From assembly GCA_033032175.1 (NCBI GenBank), contig CM065316.1:8898115-8962114 (forward strand): a DNA stretch of 64,000 bases. Reading direction: 5' to 3'. The notes under the pieces are model-generated. The model did not search any database and was not told the DNA's origin. It worked only from the letters and a program-made list of their open reading frames with translations. Positions 36,016 through 48,659 of the stretch are shown here, one piece after another. Each line of letters opens with the position of its first letter. Position 1 is the first letter of the stretch. A program made the translations under genes and the position numbers. The stretch is from Saturnia japonica (Eukaryota > Arthropoda > Insecta > Lepidoptera > Saturniidae).

Positions 36016-39000
36016 GTTATATTCATATATAGATCGAGGAAAATTTGGATTTGTTGTTGGCTTCCTTAACTTCCTCAGTCGAGCCGAGGTATACTATTTC
36101 CATTTCTTTATTTTCTCGATGACAGCTCCTGTGAAAACTTGAACGAGCGTCTTTTTTATATTATGTATGCATTATTTTATGAAAATATGACGTTTACACA
36201 CGTACAAGGTTATACCAGAGTCGGAGAAACTGATAGGGATGGAGCTATATCGATAAACGTAACACGATAACAGATCGATATTTTTTTACAAAATTTAAGA
36301 AACTAAACTACTGCCGGATACTTTTGTATAAATTTATTAACTAATATTATATTTCATTACAAGATGTTACACGTATTATGTTACACGATTGATAATGCCA
36401 ACTTCTTCAAAATTCTCGAAGCTGTTGTAAAATAAGTAGGTATAAATAGGTACTCGACAATGAAACGAAATAATTATAACGACAGGTAATCTTTATTTAT
36501 TTATTTTAATCAAAATCTGTTTGTTCAATATATAATAAATATATACGATCGATATCATTACTTATTTGGTCCCACAACACTACAACTATCAAATTAGAAC
36601 TGTCATCGAGAAAATAAAGTAATGGAAATATGTAGTATAGTTATGTTATAACAGTGGGCACTAACTATCCTCACATGTTTGGGGTAGTTATATTTCACAA
36701 TATTCGGTCACGTCTGTAAAGCTAGAAAGGTCAAATCGGCAGAATCACTCGGTTTTTGATCAAAATTTAGTGCTCATTTAGTGCTAATTTAGTACTGAAA
36801 ACAGATATTTGGTGCTTTGATAGGTGGATCTAAAATGAGAACACTGCTAACTTTTAATTAAGCTAGCAGTGTACCGTTCGTGACCGCGTTATGATACAGT
36901 AGTAGCGGAATTCGCATGAGCTAATAATTTAGTGCTCTATTAGTGCAGCCATTGTAGCAGAGGATTTTTGATAAATATGCCTATGAATCCTGCTGCATGC
37001 CGTGGCATCTCACCGCGCTATTAAACTTTGGAATCTGTACCATGTTACCATAAGTTACGTACGAATTCACGCCGGAAAATTTAAATTACTTTATCCTGCC
37101 GTCCTTCGGTGTGCGCTGGCCATTACAGTTCCTTTATTCAATATGAGGTACGGAACCCTAAAAATGATTTAAGATTTAAAGATTTATGTACTATAAAAAT
37201 ACTAATAATAAAACGTAAAAATGTGAGTTCACGAAAGGAATTATTATCTGCTAAATAAATAAAAACCTTGTATCTCTTTTAATTCAAAATAATAAAGAAT
37301 GACCAGATCTAGGAACTTTCATAAAAAATCAAATAGCTATGAAGACAACGAAATTAGTTTGTAGATATATGAATAACACAGAAAATCGTCAATTATAATC
37401 AAAATTTTTCATGGTAGTTCGTCAAGTAATCAAAGTTTTATAATTATAAAATTATTATTATCATTATTCCTTTGATGAGACTTGATTTATAAAGATATGC
37501 ATTTAATCTTTTTTTATTTTTATCAATTGGCTTTTTAAGTTTAACGTATTTTTCGGTTTATGCATACGGTCGGGTCGATCCAAGTGTTATAAACTACTTC
37601 ACAATTATTATCTATACATGTACACTCCACACATAAATACATACACATACCAATAATATAGTATTCTATGTCGACTATAGCACAGTTTATACTACTTAAC
37701 ACCCTTTTCGATGGAGAGAGTTTATCGCACGTTACGAGGCGAAAAATCGTACGCTATTAACGCAAGCAATAATCGCCATAAGATTATCGTATTTCTCGTC
37801 TACGATAATTTCATACCAGATGCGGGTGTAACTTTATCGCCTACTACACTGTTTACACGGCGTAATATTTCTGAAGAAGATTCTAGCTTACGAGTTCTCG
37901 ATTTTATAAACACGATCTCGTACGTAATTTTTTTTAATTCATAGGACTATCATACGAATCGGGTTGAATGCAAGATTTGCCTTTCGAGTTTAGTGATTAC
38001 TACGGTATTTATTGTTCTCAAAATGACACAAAAAAATATTCAAATTTTGAACTGCTGATAATATTAAGTTCTTTAAACTGTATACAAGTTAGGAGTGTTG
38101 TGGAATAATAAGAAAGAGAATTTAAAATGAGTAAAAGATACAGAGTATTAGATGCTCCAAGTGTTTCTTCTCGCTATTCATTTTTAAAGCCATCTTTTCC
38201 GTGTTTATTTTATTAATTGTTATCTTAGAAGAGCAGAAATAATTAAAATATCTTCGCGCACTGCACTCATGGTACAAAATCTCGAAATATTAATTAAAAC
38301 TTGCCAAGTTAGAAATCCCTTATCAAAGAAAGTAACAAATTGCTTTGTAAATGATTTGAAGAACGAACATTTCTACAGTTATAATCAAAATAACAGCTAC
38401 GGAACTTGGCACCCATCAGATCTCACCTATTATCGGTGATAACGACTACCCCGAACGTGGTATCTACCGAACTTGACCCCTTTTCACATTTATGTTTTTG
38501 TTGGGATATCATAACTTTTTGAAAAGCTGCACAACATAATCTATTGGTAAGCGGATGGTGATGCTGTTGTTGTATTTGATGATAAATGTGGATATAAATT
38601 AGCACAACCCATTTTTTGGTGAGAAAAAATGTAAACACCGTTAATTAGTATTATTCGTTTGAAATTGTAGTTTTTAAGTTTTTTGATTTTTTCTTTTGGG
38701 TCCTGTGTATTGTATGCTTAATGATCTACCTTCATTCCAAATTTTAAGTTTATGAGTCATCCAGAAATGATCTTGGTTTTATATGAGTGAATGAAAAAAT
38801 GCTGCTTTTCAGAACCTAATAACTCTAGAACCACAGATTTGAGAAAAAGGCAGATGGAACCTTCAGAACTACAAATTCGGGACGTGTATTTAACCGTGTG
38901 TCCTTCGCAACTAGATAACAACACGCGCAAAAATGTGAATAATGTAGCCAGGATGTTAAAATAAGTTTTACAGTTTTTTACCACTCCAGCAGTGAAGTAG

Positions 39001-39760
39001 TTAATCCATATTCAGTCATCAAAAAACTGATTTTGTACTTGAAATGATGGATCTCCCAATCACCATTAGATAGATACCTTTTTTAACTATACTTATTTTT
39101 GCTTTCTTGATTATTTTATTATTTCTGAATACTTCTTGGTTCTCTTTAAGTTTTGGTTTTAAGTTACCAAATAGTTCATTATTGTAAGATTTTGACATTA
39201 TTGCCTGTGCTCTTTTAATTTAGATTTTTGACTGGGACACTAAATTGTCCAGGGTTCTCTATAATTTTTACTATGGAATCATGACGATCTCTTTCAGTGT
39301 TTATAGATCGGTGTCAACCAAACAATTTTACTTATTTTTACGTAACGATATTAACCTACTTTTCATTCCTAAGTTGTAAATAAAATAACGCTACATACGG
39401 TTATTTTACTATAATTTCCAGGAAAATAATTCATTGTAACCTAGCAACATTGTTGTAGTTTTGTACTTAATAACAAATAACACGGAAAATAACATCAAAG
39501 TAAGGTATATGCTTTGTTACCTATGAAACGATCTTCCCTCTTCCTTTTTTGTGTGTTCGGAAAAACTTTTGCTGTATAATTCTAACAAGACAGCATATTA
39601 AAAAAAAAAAAAATTAGGTCCTTACATATGAAATTGGTATTTTGTTGAACTGGCCACTTTGATCTCAAATATCTAGCGTTCTGTTTGGAATTCCAAATTC
39701 TTTGTTTCAAATTTATGCTTGTGTTTCGAATTGAGTGATTCATTTGTTTTCGAACCATTT
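36016..39760. other. Intron 1 DNA without a recognised gene
   Basis: The repeat at 36710-36775 is the inverse of 29469-29536. The block 38780-38930 (TTTGAGAAAAAGGCAGATGG) has an inverse partner near 45205-45235. An open frame at 37711-37944 (+) has no recognised homology. Otherwise AT-rich. Confidence 0.4.
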
Positions 39761-39764
39761 CAAA

Positions 39765-40440
39765 ATGCAAAAGCTCGAAAAATGGCTAGGTACCGCATAA
39801 ATTGACTGAAGCACACCAACAAACAGGCATTGAATAACGAGGAAATTTTGAATCGTATTGTCACTTGTGAAGAAAAATGGTTTCTTTACGACAGTCAGAA
39901 ATGCTCATCACAGTAGTTGAACCTAGGAGAACCGACTAAATCATGTCCCAAGCCAAAGTTGACTCAGAAAAAGGTATTGGTGAGTGTTTGGTGGGCCAGT
40001 CCTGGTGTCATACACCACAGCTTCCTAAAATCTGGCCAGACGATAACGGCAGATCTGTATTGTCAACAATTAATTGTAAACCATGAGGTAAAAGCTAGCC
40101 GTTAAACAAACGAGACTGGTCAATCTCTCTAGCCCACTGCTGCTTACCATACTTCACGACAGACGGTCGCTAAATTAGAGAAACTGCGGTTGGAATGTTT
40201 CCGACACCTACCATACTCCCTAGACCTTGCTCCAACAGATTATCACTTTTTTCGGAATTTGGACAATTTCTTGCCAGTGTAAAAATTAAAATTCCGATGA
40301 GGCTGTTCAAACCGCCTTTAAAGGTTTTATTGATTCTCGCTTCCACAATATTTCAGCAATGGAATCAATGAACTACCTATAAAATTGCGAAAGTATAATG
40401 CGAATATAAGGTTTTACAATATAATTTAGTGTTTGGTAGA
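39765..40440 (+). pseudogene. Mariner transposase fragment
   Basis: Same lineage as 7.1-7.9 kb. Reads, in broken frames, NNEEILNRIVTCEEKWFLYD (acidic catalytic block, with Glu where Asp is usual), LTQKKVLVSVWWASPGVIHH, SGQTITADLYCQQL, then AYHTSRQTVAKLEKLRLECF and HLPYSLDLAPTDYHFFRNLD, where the second aspartate block is lost (HDNARPH has become YHTSRQT). It has stops and frameshifts. The N-terminal DNA-binding part is missing and no terminal repeats were identified. Confidence 0.82.
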
Positions 40441-42004
40441 AGTATTACAGTTATCGTTACCTGTGCAGTGCCTTGTTGTAACTCATCCATAAAGACAGTC
40501 TACAAATATCCATTTCACATGTAAGGCCGATTAAAATGTTTTGCTCACAAACTAAATTGTTTTAGAAAGTTTATAAAAGTTCTATACATAAATAAATTGA
40601 GAAAATATCGTATTTAGTCACACTAATTCTCCGAAAATATACGAATTCAAAATAATGTGTTATCAAATACGTGAATATCTGCGAATTTTAATCTAAAAAT
40701 CAAAGAGATTGACATATGTCGATAACAGTCTATCGAAAGGAGTTTGTGCTTATTCCTACAAAATAGTTTTTAATCTTTGTCATTTCTTAGATTTCCTGAA
40801 AATATTGGACTATTATAATATATTTATTAATTATTATATACGATATGTATTATCAATTATTATATGTTTATTGATATACCCATATTACGTTTCACTCGTA
40901 CGTATCTATGAGAAAAAAACATTCTTATTCAAAATGCTTGCTGCAAATCTTTAAATATTTTTTATAATTATATATATTGAAATATAGTCATGGAAAATGG
41001 GTAATAGTTTTAACTTTTTTTTACAAACGTGTCTTACATTATTGCATACTTTCATCCAAATGGGAATCGCTCAAAAGCATAGATTTTGTTAATACTAGTA
41101 ATACCCGCAGCTCCTCACGCGTTTATTATGCAATAATTTCTTCATATCTTGATTATTATTTTTACTCATATTTCATGATTTCTGAAAGTATTATTGAAAA
41201 TTCATATAGCCTATCAATTAACTAATGACATAAGCTTCCCGAGCACAAAATTGTATAAGTATCTTTCAAGCCGTTTTGAGTGAAATCTGGACATACAGTC
41301 ACGTTATTTTTTTTTACGATTTTTACGAATTCGTTTTTTTCTGGGTGACGTGAGTATCTTTTTTTATATAGGACATCTATCGAGAAATTTGGAAAAAAAA
41401 TGTATGTACAGTATATATTTATAATAATAAAATAAAAGTATATTTATAATGTAGTTACATGAAATATGAATACTAGGAAATACACCAAATTAACTAATAA
41501 CTTACTAACTAGCTATAAATTAACTAATAATTACCTACTTTAAGATTTAATTAATGTTATGAAAGTACTATAGGTGCTAACAAGAGTTTTGAATTATTTT
41601 TTTTATATTAAAATTTTATCCTTGAACAATTTTTCAGACAGTTTTTCGAAATCTGTAGTTCTATTTGTGCATGTAACTTTTTTTCAAATACTCTGATAGT
41701 CATCCTATATAAAGTATACTGATTACGAACATATCCTTAAAAATGCATGCCCCGCCCCATCTATCCGTGTTTGTGTATGTCCAGATTTAACTCGAATATG
41801 GTTTGGGCGATTGTTATAAAATTTTGCACACGGGAAATTTGTCATTCCTCAATTAATAGGATACAATAATTTTAACAATACTAATGGAAATTAAAAAAAA
41901 TATCCCGATTTTGATGAAATTCTGTACGCGGGTAGTATAAGTCAATCCATAAATAATGGTCCGTGAGAATTGTTAATAATACTTTTATTAAGCTTAGAAA
42001 TATA
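40441..42004. other. Intron 1 DNA with third-family repeat pieces
   Basis: 41090-41430 (+) and 41725-41960 (opposite sense: TATGTCCAGATTTAACTCG) carry sequence of the same type as 21.1-21.8 kb. The plus frame 40709-40954 is rich in Ile and Tyr because the DNA is AT-rich; I do not support it as a gene. Confidence 0.45.
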
Positions 42005-42249
42005 TACAGTGGTGGTCATATAATTAGAAACACTTCTTATGAATAAAGAAAGTATAACTTCAACGTAGAAATGTTCGTAAAAAATATACACATTAAATAA
42101 TTAATAATCATGCAATAATACAGCCACTCAAATAAAAAATTCATAAAATATAAAAAATATCTTACTTGTAATTACAAAATGAGTCTTACACATGTAAGAG
42201 TTTATTTTCTGTTACTTGCCACTTGGACGCCTAATTAGAAATGTTGGCG

Positions 42250-43150
42250 ACAGAACAGTTGTTTTTCGTGTCTTAGGTTAGGGTATTATGTGTTATTATT
42301 ATATTTACGTGTTATATACTATGTGTTACGATAAAATAGATTAATATTGACAATATTATAGAAAAATGTAAGCGAATACGCTACATTACAAGTTGCATGT
42401 TATATGTTAAGATGTATATAAACGATTATGTATTGTGTGTCACATATGTGAAAATATAACTAATATAGAATAGATTAACATATAGAGTAAGCCAATAGAG
42501 TAAGTATATCGAATGTTATAGAGATTTTACGAGCAGAAAATAGTGATGTCGCCCGTAAATTACATTGTTTTTGGCTTATGTACGGAATGTATACGTGAAG
42601 TATATTATAAGTGAATATGTAATGGATAGGTAATTCAAAGAGGAACATTTTGATATACGACATGTGTACATACGATATATAATGAGAGAAATATAAAGAG
42701 TTTAACAGGGCAACCAAAGCGAAAAGTAAAGTTAAAACACGAAATAAACACGGAATAAAACGGGGCTCTCTTTACGGTTTTACGGTTATTCCTCGAACCA
42801 CTTAAGCTCGAAGAAGAGCCGTATTGGGCACGGTGCAATTCAACGAGTCTACAAGTACAAGCAACGAGTAACTACAAGAAGAAAGCTTTGGTCGTCCTGC
42901 GAACAATCAACAACAAGATATCAACTTTCATTGAAGACCCGGCACCTCAAGCGGTCGTACATTATTGCACCCCCCGGTCCCCCTCACCACTAACATCACG
43001 CCGCCCACTGGCATCCGTACGGTGTCTACGAGACGGGCATCCGGCGCAACAAAACGCCCGTCCAAACCGGGGGAAACGTCCCCCCCCCCCCCTCACGCAG
43101 AGGGGAAGTGACGCGTACCCAACAAGAAACATTTTAAAAAAGCATCCATA
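42250..43150. mobile_element. Unclassified insertion inside the Tc1-like element (possibly LTR-derived)
   Basis: AT-rich left part, then AATAAACACGGAATAAAACG, GCTCGAAGAAGAGCCGTATT and a GC-rich end with long C-runs (near 43080). Two closely spaced poly(A)-type signals followed by a leader-like stretch resemble the R-U5 part of an LTR, so a solo LTR or partial LTR element is possible. I could not find matching target duplications, and the exact edges are uncertain. No protein is recognised. Confidence 0.45.
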
Positions 43151-43344
43151 GCTCGTTCTTTTTTTGAAATTGGAAAATAACATTTCTTTCTTGACTTTTT
43201 CTATTATTTTGGTGGCAATTCAAAATTTAATCTGAATTTTATTTTGTTCAAAATAGGCAAAACTAAAAGTTGTGACGCTTCAACTAGGCAAATAATTTTT
43301 AATTTACATATAGATTAAAAGTTGGCGTACAGAACAATAGCTGA

Positions 43345-44285
43345 GCATTGAAATTGTTCTGTTAGGAAAGTTTTTAATGCAATTGATCATTATAAAACAC
43401 ACGGAACTGTTGAAAATGTTCTTGGAAAGGCTCGGCCAAGAAAAACCTCTTCCAGAGAAGATACGCTAATCGTTCGTGTTGCTAAAAAAGACCCAAGTAA
43501 AGGCTCTAACCAGATAAAAAATGAAGTTTTTTAGCCTGATTACCCGAGAGACATCTCATCAAGACTGATAGGCCGAAGATTAGCGGAAGCTAAATTGTTT
43601 GGAAGAATCTCTCGAAAGGTACCGTTTCTTACCAAGCAACACCGAGAGAAGCGATTATTATTCCCTAAAAAATATGTTAATTGGACGGTACGAGAATGGA
43701 AAAAAGTGTTATTTTCAGATGAAACAAAAATAAATATGGTAAATTCCGATGGAAAGCGCTATGTTAGACGTCCTGTAAACAATGCTTTTAATTATAAATA
43801 CACAAGGAGTACCTATAGTCAAACACGGTTGCGGTAAAATTAAAGTTTGGGGGTGTTTTTCCGGATGTGGAGTTGGACCCGATCGGAAGGTTGAAGGTAC
43901 AATGGATCAATGGCAATACAAATATATCTTAGAGCACACAATGATTCCCTACTCGGACAATCATTTGCCTGTAACCTGGATCATTCAGCATGACAATGAC
44001 CCTAAACAAACGGCCAATAGCGTCAAATGTTTCCTTAGCGAATATCGTATATCCGTTTTAGACTGGCCAGTAAATAGTCCGGATTTAAACCTGATAGAAA
44101 ATCTCGGGTATATTGTTAAAAAGAAAGTCTCAAACAAACGTAACACCAGTCAAAACGAACTATTTATAGCATTTGTTGAAGCATGGAATTCAGTCCCCTT
44201 AGAAAAATGTATGAAATTGATTGAATCAATGCCACGTCGTTGCAGTGCTGTTATTGAAAATAAGGGATACACCATTAAATATTAA
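43345..44285 (+). pseudogene. Tc1-like DDE transposase, frameshifted
   Basis: Tc1 transposases cut at their inverted repeats using a DDE triad. The C-terminal three quarters are well preserved: SRLIGRRLAEAKLFGRISRK, REKRLLFPKKYVNWT, EWKKVLFSDETKINM (first D), then after a frameshift at about 43800 IVKHGCGKIKVWGCFS, WIIQHDNDPKQTANSV (second D) and DWPVNSPDLNLIENLGYIVK (E of the D34E pair), ending at the stop at 44283-44285. The N-terminal helix-turn-helix region before 43540 has a stop (VF-stop-PDYPRDI) and damaged frames. All three catalytic residues survive, so this copy died fairly recently. Confidence 0.88.
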
Positions 44286-44629
44286 TTAAAACTATTGGTA
44301 GGCTGTGGATAGTAGCTATTCCGTAAATAACAATACTAATTACTGATACTTAAAAAAATATTGTTTTTTATACTCTTTGTTGTTGTTTCTAATTAGTTAA
44401 CCATTATTGCTCATATCTTAAAACTGATTTATATGTTTGTCCGTAATGTAATATTGAAACTGAACTTGTGTAATGGGATTTATATTGTTTTTCTAATAAA
44501 TGATAAATCGTTGAACATATTGTTGTCCTATTTATTGTTTAATTTCAAAATAAAAACGATTGCGGTAAAGTATCTTACATAATGTCAAGGACCGTTGGTA
44601 ATGTTTCTAATTATATGACCACCACTGTA

Positions 44630-44907
44630 TCTAATTATTTCTCAACTGTTCTGATAAAATTATGTAAATAGGAAGTTATAAGTCATTGTATAATTGACAA
44701 GCTTTAAGATTGGTTGATAACACGTCTAGAAGGCGTAAAAAACTTGTATTCATTGAAAACTGATTTTCATGAATTTTTTTAGTAAGGAAGTATTTCATTA
44801 CACTAATATGATGAGCTTATGAACGTCAATAATACGAGTAAAATACAATTATGGGATGAAACTTATTATTGCTTGATGAACGCGTGCGGAACCACGGGGC
44901 ACCGCTA
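44630..44907 (+). mobile_element. Helitron-like 3' part
   Basis: Ends ACGCGTGCGGAACCACGGGG then CACCGCTAG (CTAG 44904-44907) and T. The upstream extent is uncertain because the Tc1-like element adjoins it. Confidence 0.5.
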
Positions 44908-46070
44908 GTATTATATAAATATGTAGTATTATAAAAATTACTTATTTGTTGAACTAGGCGACATGAATACACCGACATGTGTATCGATATCGATATTAAA
45001 CACTATTACACGTAAACTAATCTATTTTGTTTTTGGGCTCGCCCAAATCTACTTATTGCCGATCTTATATTATACCACATCTATGCTAATTTCATATGCA
45101 AGGACCTATTATTAAAACAAATGGGGTGCTGACATTGCATGACGTATCCTTTTAACATTGACAGAATTGAATACTATTATGAGATATTTTCGTGTTCTGA
45201 CAGGCTCCATCTGCCTTTTTCTCAAATCTATGTCAAGAATTATAATAGCTTTATTCGTAAAAGTTGGGATTCTAGGTGTTTAAGGGAGGTTTATTAAACA
45301 TAACATTTCAAGTATGTAGGTCGAATAGTTTTTATTTTATGAAGTTTTCAAAAGTATCTCATAAAGGTTTGTGTATACTAAACACTGTACGGTGTGTCCC
45401 ATTCGGAACTTGGCGGACACACTGCCGTTTGTTTAGATATCAAAATTTGAATTAAACAGAAACTAACATAAAGTTCTAAATTAATTAATTTATCTGTATA
45501 TTTTTGATACTACTTTAAATGGAAAATACATTAAATTGTTAGTTGACTCCGTATACTTGAAGCTATCGAAACAATTTGCGGCATTTGTGGTTCGCTAACA
45601 TTGTAATAATTGTTATAATATTATGAAACGGCATATATAAGAAAAAGCTTTATATTAAACTAGTAACGACGGTACAATACACAATAACTAATATTATTTA
45701 ATAATTCAGGTAAAGTCTTACCAACATTTTGATTATTTCGGCCTGGACGTGTGCGACGCAAGGATTGGTCAATTGTGAAATTTATTTAATAAGGAAGCGC
45801 CTTCAGCACGCTTATTATACTTAACCCATTTTTACAATCTATTCTATACATAGTATAAAATAAAGTCGCTTCCCGCTGTCTGTCCCCTATCTACACTTAG
45901 ATCTTTTACTCTAAGCAACGGTTTTTAATGCAGTTTTCACTAACATATAGATATTTTTTTAACGGAATTTTTATAATATACAATAAATTTCAATTAATTT
46001 TTTGTATAGTAAGTTTAGTGGTCGTAAGCGCGAATGCTATGATCGAGGTCCTGATCCAGATCGAGCGAAG
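44908..46070. other. Intron 1 DNA without a recognised gene
   Basis: Contains the inverse partner of the 38.8 kb repeat near 45205-45235, and the 45853-46030 copy of the repeat that also starts at 31672. No coding exon seen. Confidence 0.4.
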
Positions 46071-46074
46071 TGTA

Positions 46075-46262
46075 ATTGGGTTTTTCTATGAAATTCTCAG
46101 TAACAGTTCATAGTTTGGCTTTGAGCCTGATTAATGGCAATAAGCTCACCCTCTATTATTACATAATACCAAAAAAATACACGGCAAATTGTGCCTGTAC
46201 AATAGTACACCTCTGCCTAACCCTTCGGGGATACAGGCATGGTGGTATGTAAGTTTAGGAGA
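46075..46262 (+). repeat. tRNA-derived lepidopteran SINE
   Basis: Plus-oriented copy: GGGTTTTTCTATGAAATTCT, TTAATGGCAATAAGCTCACC, ACAATAGTACACCTCTGCC and CCTTCGGGGATACAGGCATG followed by GTATGTAAG. The tRNA-like head is degenerate (box B-like sequence at about 46045). Confidence 0.8.
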
Positions 46263-46565
46263 AAATTCAGTTATTTGTAATTCGCGATTGCATGTTTTTT
46301 TCCTGAGGTTGACTCACAGTAACCATTTTTATCTTCAACATAATAATTTAAAATATTACGTTATTTGCGAAGCTATTTTCTCCAATTCAGTATTAATCTT
46401 TATCCAGATAAGTTCGTTAGTTAACTTGTACTTTTAATGTAGATTTCCATTTAAATGAATACCGTAGAAAGATATCACGAATTCAAAATTATTTGCGACC
46501 GAAGAAATCCTACCTAAAAAAATCTACGATAAACTGCGCGACGTGAGCTAAGCGCTCTATTCGCA

Positions 46566-46795
46566 ACTATAAAGTTACATAACATACTATCACGCCTGTA
46601 ACCCCGAAGTGATAGGCACAGGTGTACACCCACAGTTCGCCGGGTATGTTTTAGGTCACATGTAATAGCCTATTGTCATTAACGGGCACAAAGTCAATCT
46701 CCAAGCTGTTCCTGAAAATTTCATAGAAAAACCCAATAGCACTTTGCTCAACCTGAGAATCGAACAGTCGCGTTTAAGATCACTAGGCTAATGAG
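46566..46795 (-). repeat. tRNA-derived lepidopteran SINE, near full length
   Basis: Minus-oriented. Read on the minus strand it begins AACTGTCTCATTAGCCTAGT (box A) with GTTCGATTCTCAGG (box B), then the body GGGTTTTTCTATGAAATTTT and the 3' core TACACCTGTGCCTATCACTT. The best preserved head of this family in the window. Confidence 0.82.
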
Positions 46796-46799
46796 ACAG

Positions 46800-48319
46800 T
46801 TATGAACTGTCAACATTAAAGCGATAAACTCTAAATCAGGTTTTTTTTTCAATATAAAATATACCACTTTGTAAATTGTACCCGTGCGAAGCTGGGGTGG
46901 GTCGCTAGTTAACTCTAAACCCAATACAGATATGCGAATATATTAGAGGCGCCCACTATATTGACAAAAACAAAATCACAAATGTAATAAAACTGGCTCT
47001 GGCGATTATTTCGTTGTTTTAGTACTTACTACATATAAATTACAACATATCAATCATCTGTTTAGTTTTGTCAGAAATAATTTATTCGTTATAAATATAC
47101 AACAAATAACTTAAACCTGTTCTCTGATGCGAAGCGAGTCTGCGCAGATGTGTTGCGAACTGTGTCTGTCCATTGAAGCCGAGTGAGAAGAGAGTGGCGC
47201 ACAGTGGTTCAGGATTCGCAAGATAGGGACTTTGCATTGGAAGTCGAAATTTCAGTCTAATTTTTGTTTTAAAGAATGATCGATCATAATTCAAATCATT
47301 TTTATTCATCGATAAATTTCGATATAAAGCCAAAATAGTATTGAAGAAAAAATAATTAAATTTCTTTTTCCATGGAAAAATTCAAATGTATTTAAATTAC
47401 AATGTGTATTTTTCGAAAAGTTATCAGTTGAGCAGCTTCTAGTGTCATTTTGTTGTAGATAAACATTTTCTGAATATCAAATAATAACAAACATGTCCGC
47501 CGTCGTTCGAGTTCTTTAGTTGCAAAGTGGCTAAAATTTCCTAGGTGTATTTGAGAAAAAGAAAGTTTTACTTTTTTACCAGTCGGGCAATGTGCACTTT
47601 TTATGTTTTCTGTCAAAACGGTTTCAATTGAGAAGTCTCAAGATGTATAATGTATAGTATATATTAGCATAAAAGAAGATATTTTGAATCCTAAATCCAA
47701 ATACACATGTCCAATCATTTGCTGCTGCAACCTAGCGCATTTTTTTAGGTGTTCGCAGTAGCCTAGTCTCCAACAGCAAGTATTCGTAGATTAACTGAAA
47801 GTTGCTAAAGTATAACATGATTTCATATTACGGAAATAATTTTTTTTACTTAATATTGTAATTAGGAATTTGTATTTTAATAAAAATTGTTATGTTCAAG
47901 ATTAAGTAATCAAATTAATAAAAATCGGGTAGAAATTCCTTTTATTTTTCAAATCTAGAACTACTGTCCGTCTACGTGCTTGTTGTACGGACTCCGATTC
48001 TCCGCTCCGCATATAAAATGTATGAAATTTGAATAAACCTTGCAAACCTATGTCCACTGATGCGGAGTTGAGATTTTTTTCGACAGCTTTTCAGCCTCGC
48101 TCTACTTCCTTGGTCCGCAACAGTGGATTGGTAGCCTTAATGTACTTGATTTTGATGTTGTGTTGCATTAATTTTAGCTTAATATAATATCTTATTTTTT
48201 GCTTATGCATGCTCTCTGTCGAACCTAGAGTATTTGTTTTCAGAAACATGTGTCCAATGTGAACATACACTTTTTGCCACTCATCTTTGGTAGGTAAATC
48301 ATGTTATTTTTATTTTCAG
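46800..48319. other. 3' end of intron 1, no gene
   Basis: A truncated Helitron-like end (GGTGGGTCGCTAG) lies at 46899-46911. The remainder up to the exon 2 acceptor is AT-rich with no recognised exon; the pyrimidine-rich acceptor TTATTTTTATTTTCAG ends at 48319. Confidence 0.45.
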
Positions 48320-48634
48320 CTATGGCCGAGTCCAGAATGTCAAATTGTTGGGTCGAACAGAAAATGCCACAGTTGGCGTGGGTAGCATCGGAAATAGTGG
48401 CATTTGCGCCACTGTTGCATTCATGGATATTAAGTCTGCATCAAAGGCTCTTAATGTGGAGCACTTGCTGGACGAACGTACGCTTACCACCGAGTATTAT
48501 GAGCCAGCTGCAATACCATCGGCGGCGGGGGCACCCTCGGCCGGCTCCTCACCTGCCGGCTCCGGTTACTCGGGCTCTTCGTCCTCCGTGAATTCAACTC
48601 CTGCTCCTGCTTCTGTATCGCGATACCATATGAC
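48320..48634 (+). CDS. spen: spen exon 2: second half of RRM1 and Ser/Ala/Pro linker
   Basis: Completes codon 28 and encodes residues 29-132 of split ends. YGRVQNVKLLGRTENATVGV continues RRM1 from the end of exon 1. ICATVAFMDIKSASKALNVE (residues 56-75) holds the RNP1 region, and DERTLTTEYYEPAAIP is strongly characteristic of spen. A low-complexity linker of Ser, Ala, Gly and Pro follows (residues 95-126), ending SRYHMT at a donor (AC|GTGAGT), again in phase 2. The loop between the two RRM halves (GRTENATVGVGSIGNSG) is variable between insects. The frame is undamaged and the splice sites are canonical. Later exons are beyond 64000 or too diverged to see. Confidence 0.9.
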
Positions 48635-48659
48635 GTGAGTATTTATGTTGCTTAAAATT

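Larger units (their letters stand above)
42007..44627 (+). mobile_element. Tc1-like transposon carrying a ~0.9 kb insertion
   Basis: Ends CAGTGGTGGTCATATAATTA and its inverted copy, with TA at 42005-42006 and 44628-44629. Tc1 elements are usually 1.6-1.7 kb; at 2.62 kb this one is too long, and the excess is explained by foreign sequence between about 42250 and 43150. The inverted repeat sequence TAATTAGAAAC is perfect for at least 25 bases at both ends, which argues that the element is not very old. Confidence 0.88.
14992..48319 (+). other. spen: spen intron 1 (33.3 kb)
   Basis: Defined by the donor GTAATT at 14992 and the acceptor TTTTATTTTCAG ending at 48319; both join a phase-2 codon that reads Arg-Tyr-Gly-Arg, the expected RRM sequence. 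The intron is packed with transposons on both strands and carries no other recognised host exon. Long first introns are common for large developmental regulators and often hold enhancers, but I cannot point to one from sequence alone. Confidence 0.85.

Noticed and set aside
40709..41225. Two Ile/Tyr/Phe-rich frames resembling membrane proteins
   Set aside because: Such composition is expected in AT-rich DNA, and part overlaps a dispersed repeat also seen at 21.1 kb.
42888..43183. Overlapping Pro/Arg-rich frames on both strands
   Set aside because: They come from C-runs in the insertion inside the Tc1-like element; no homology.
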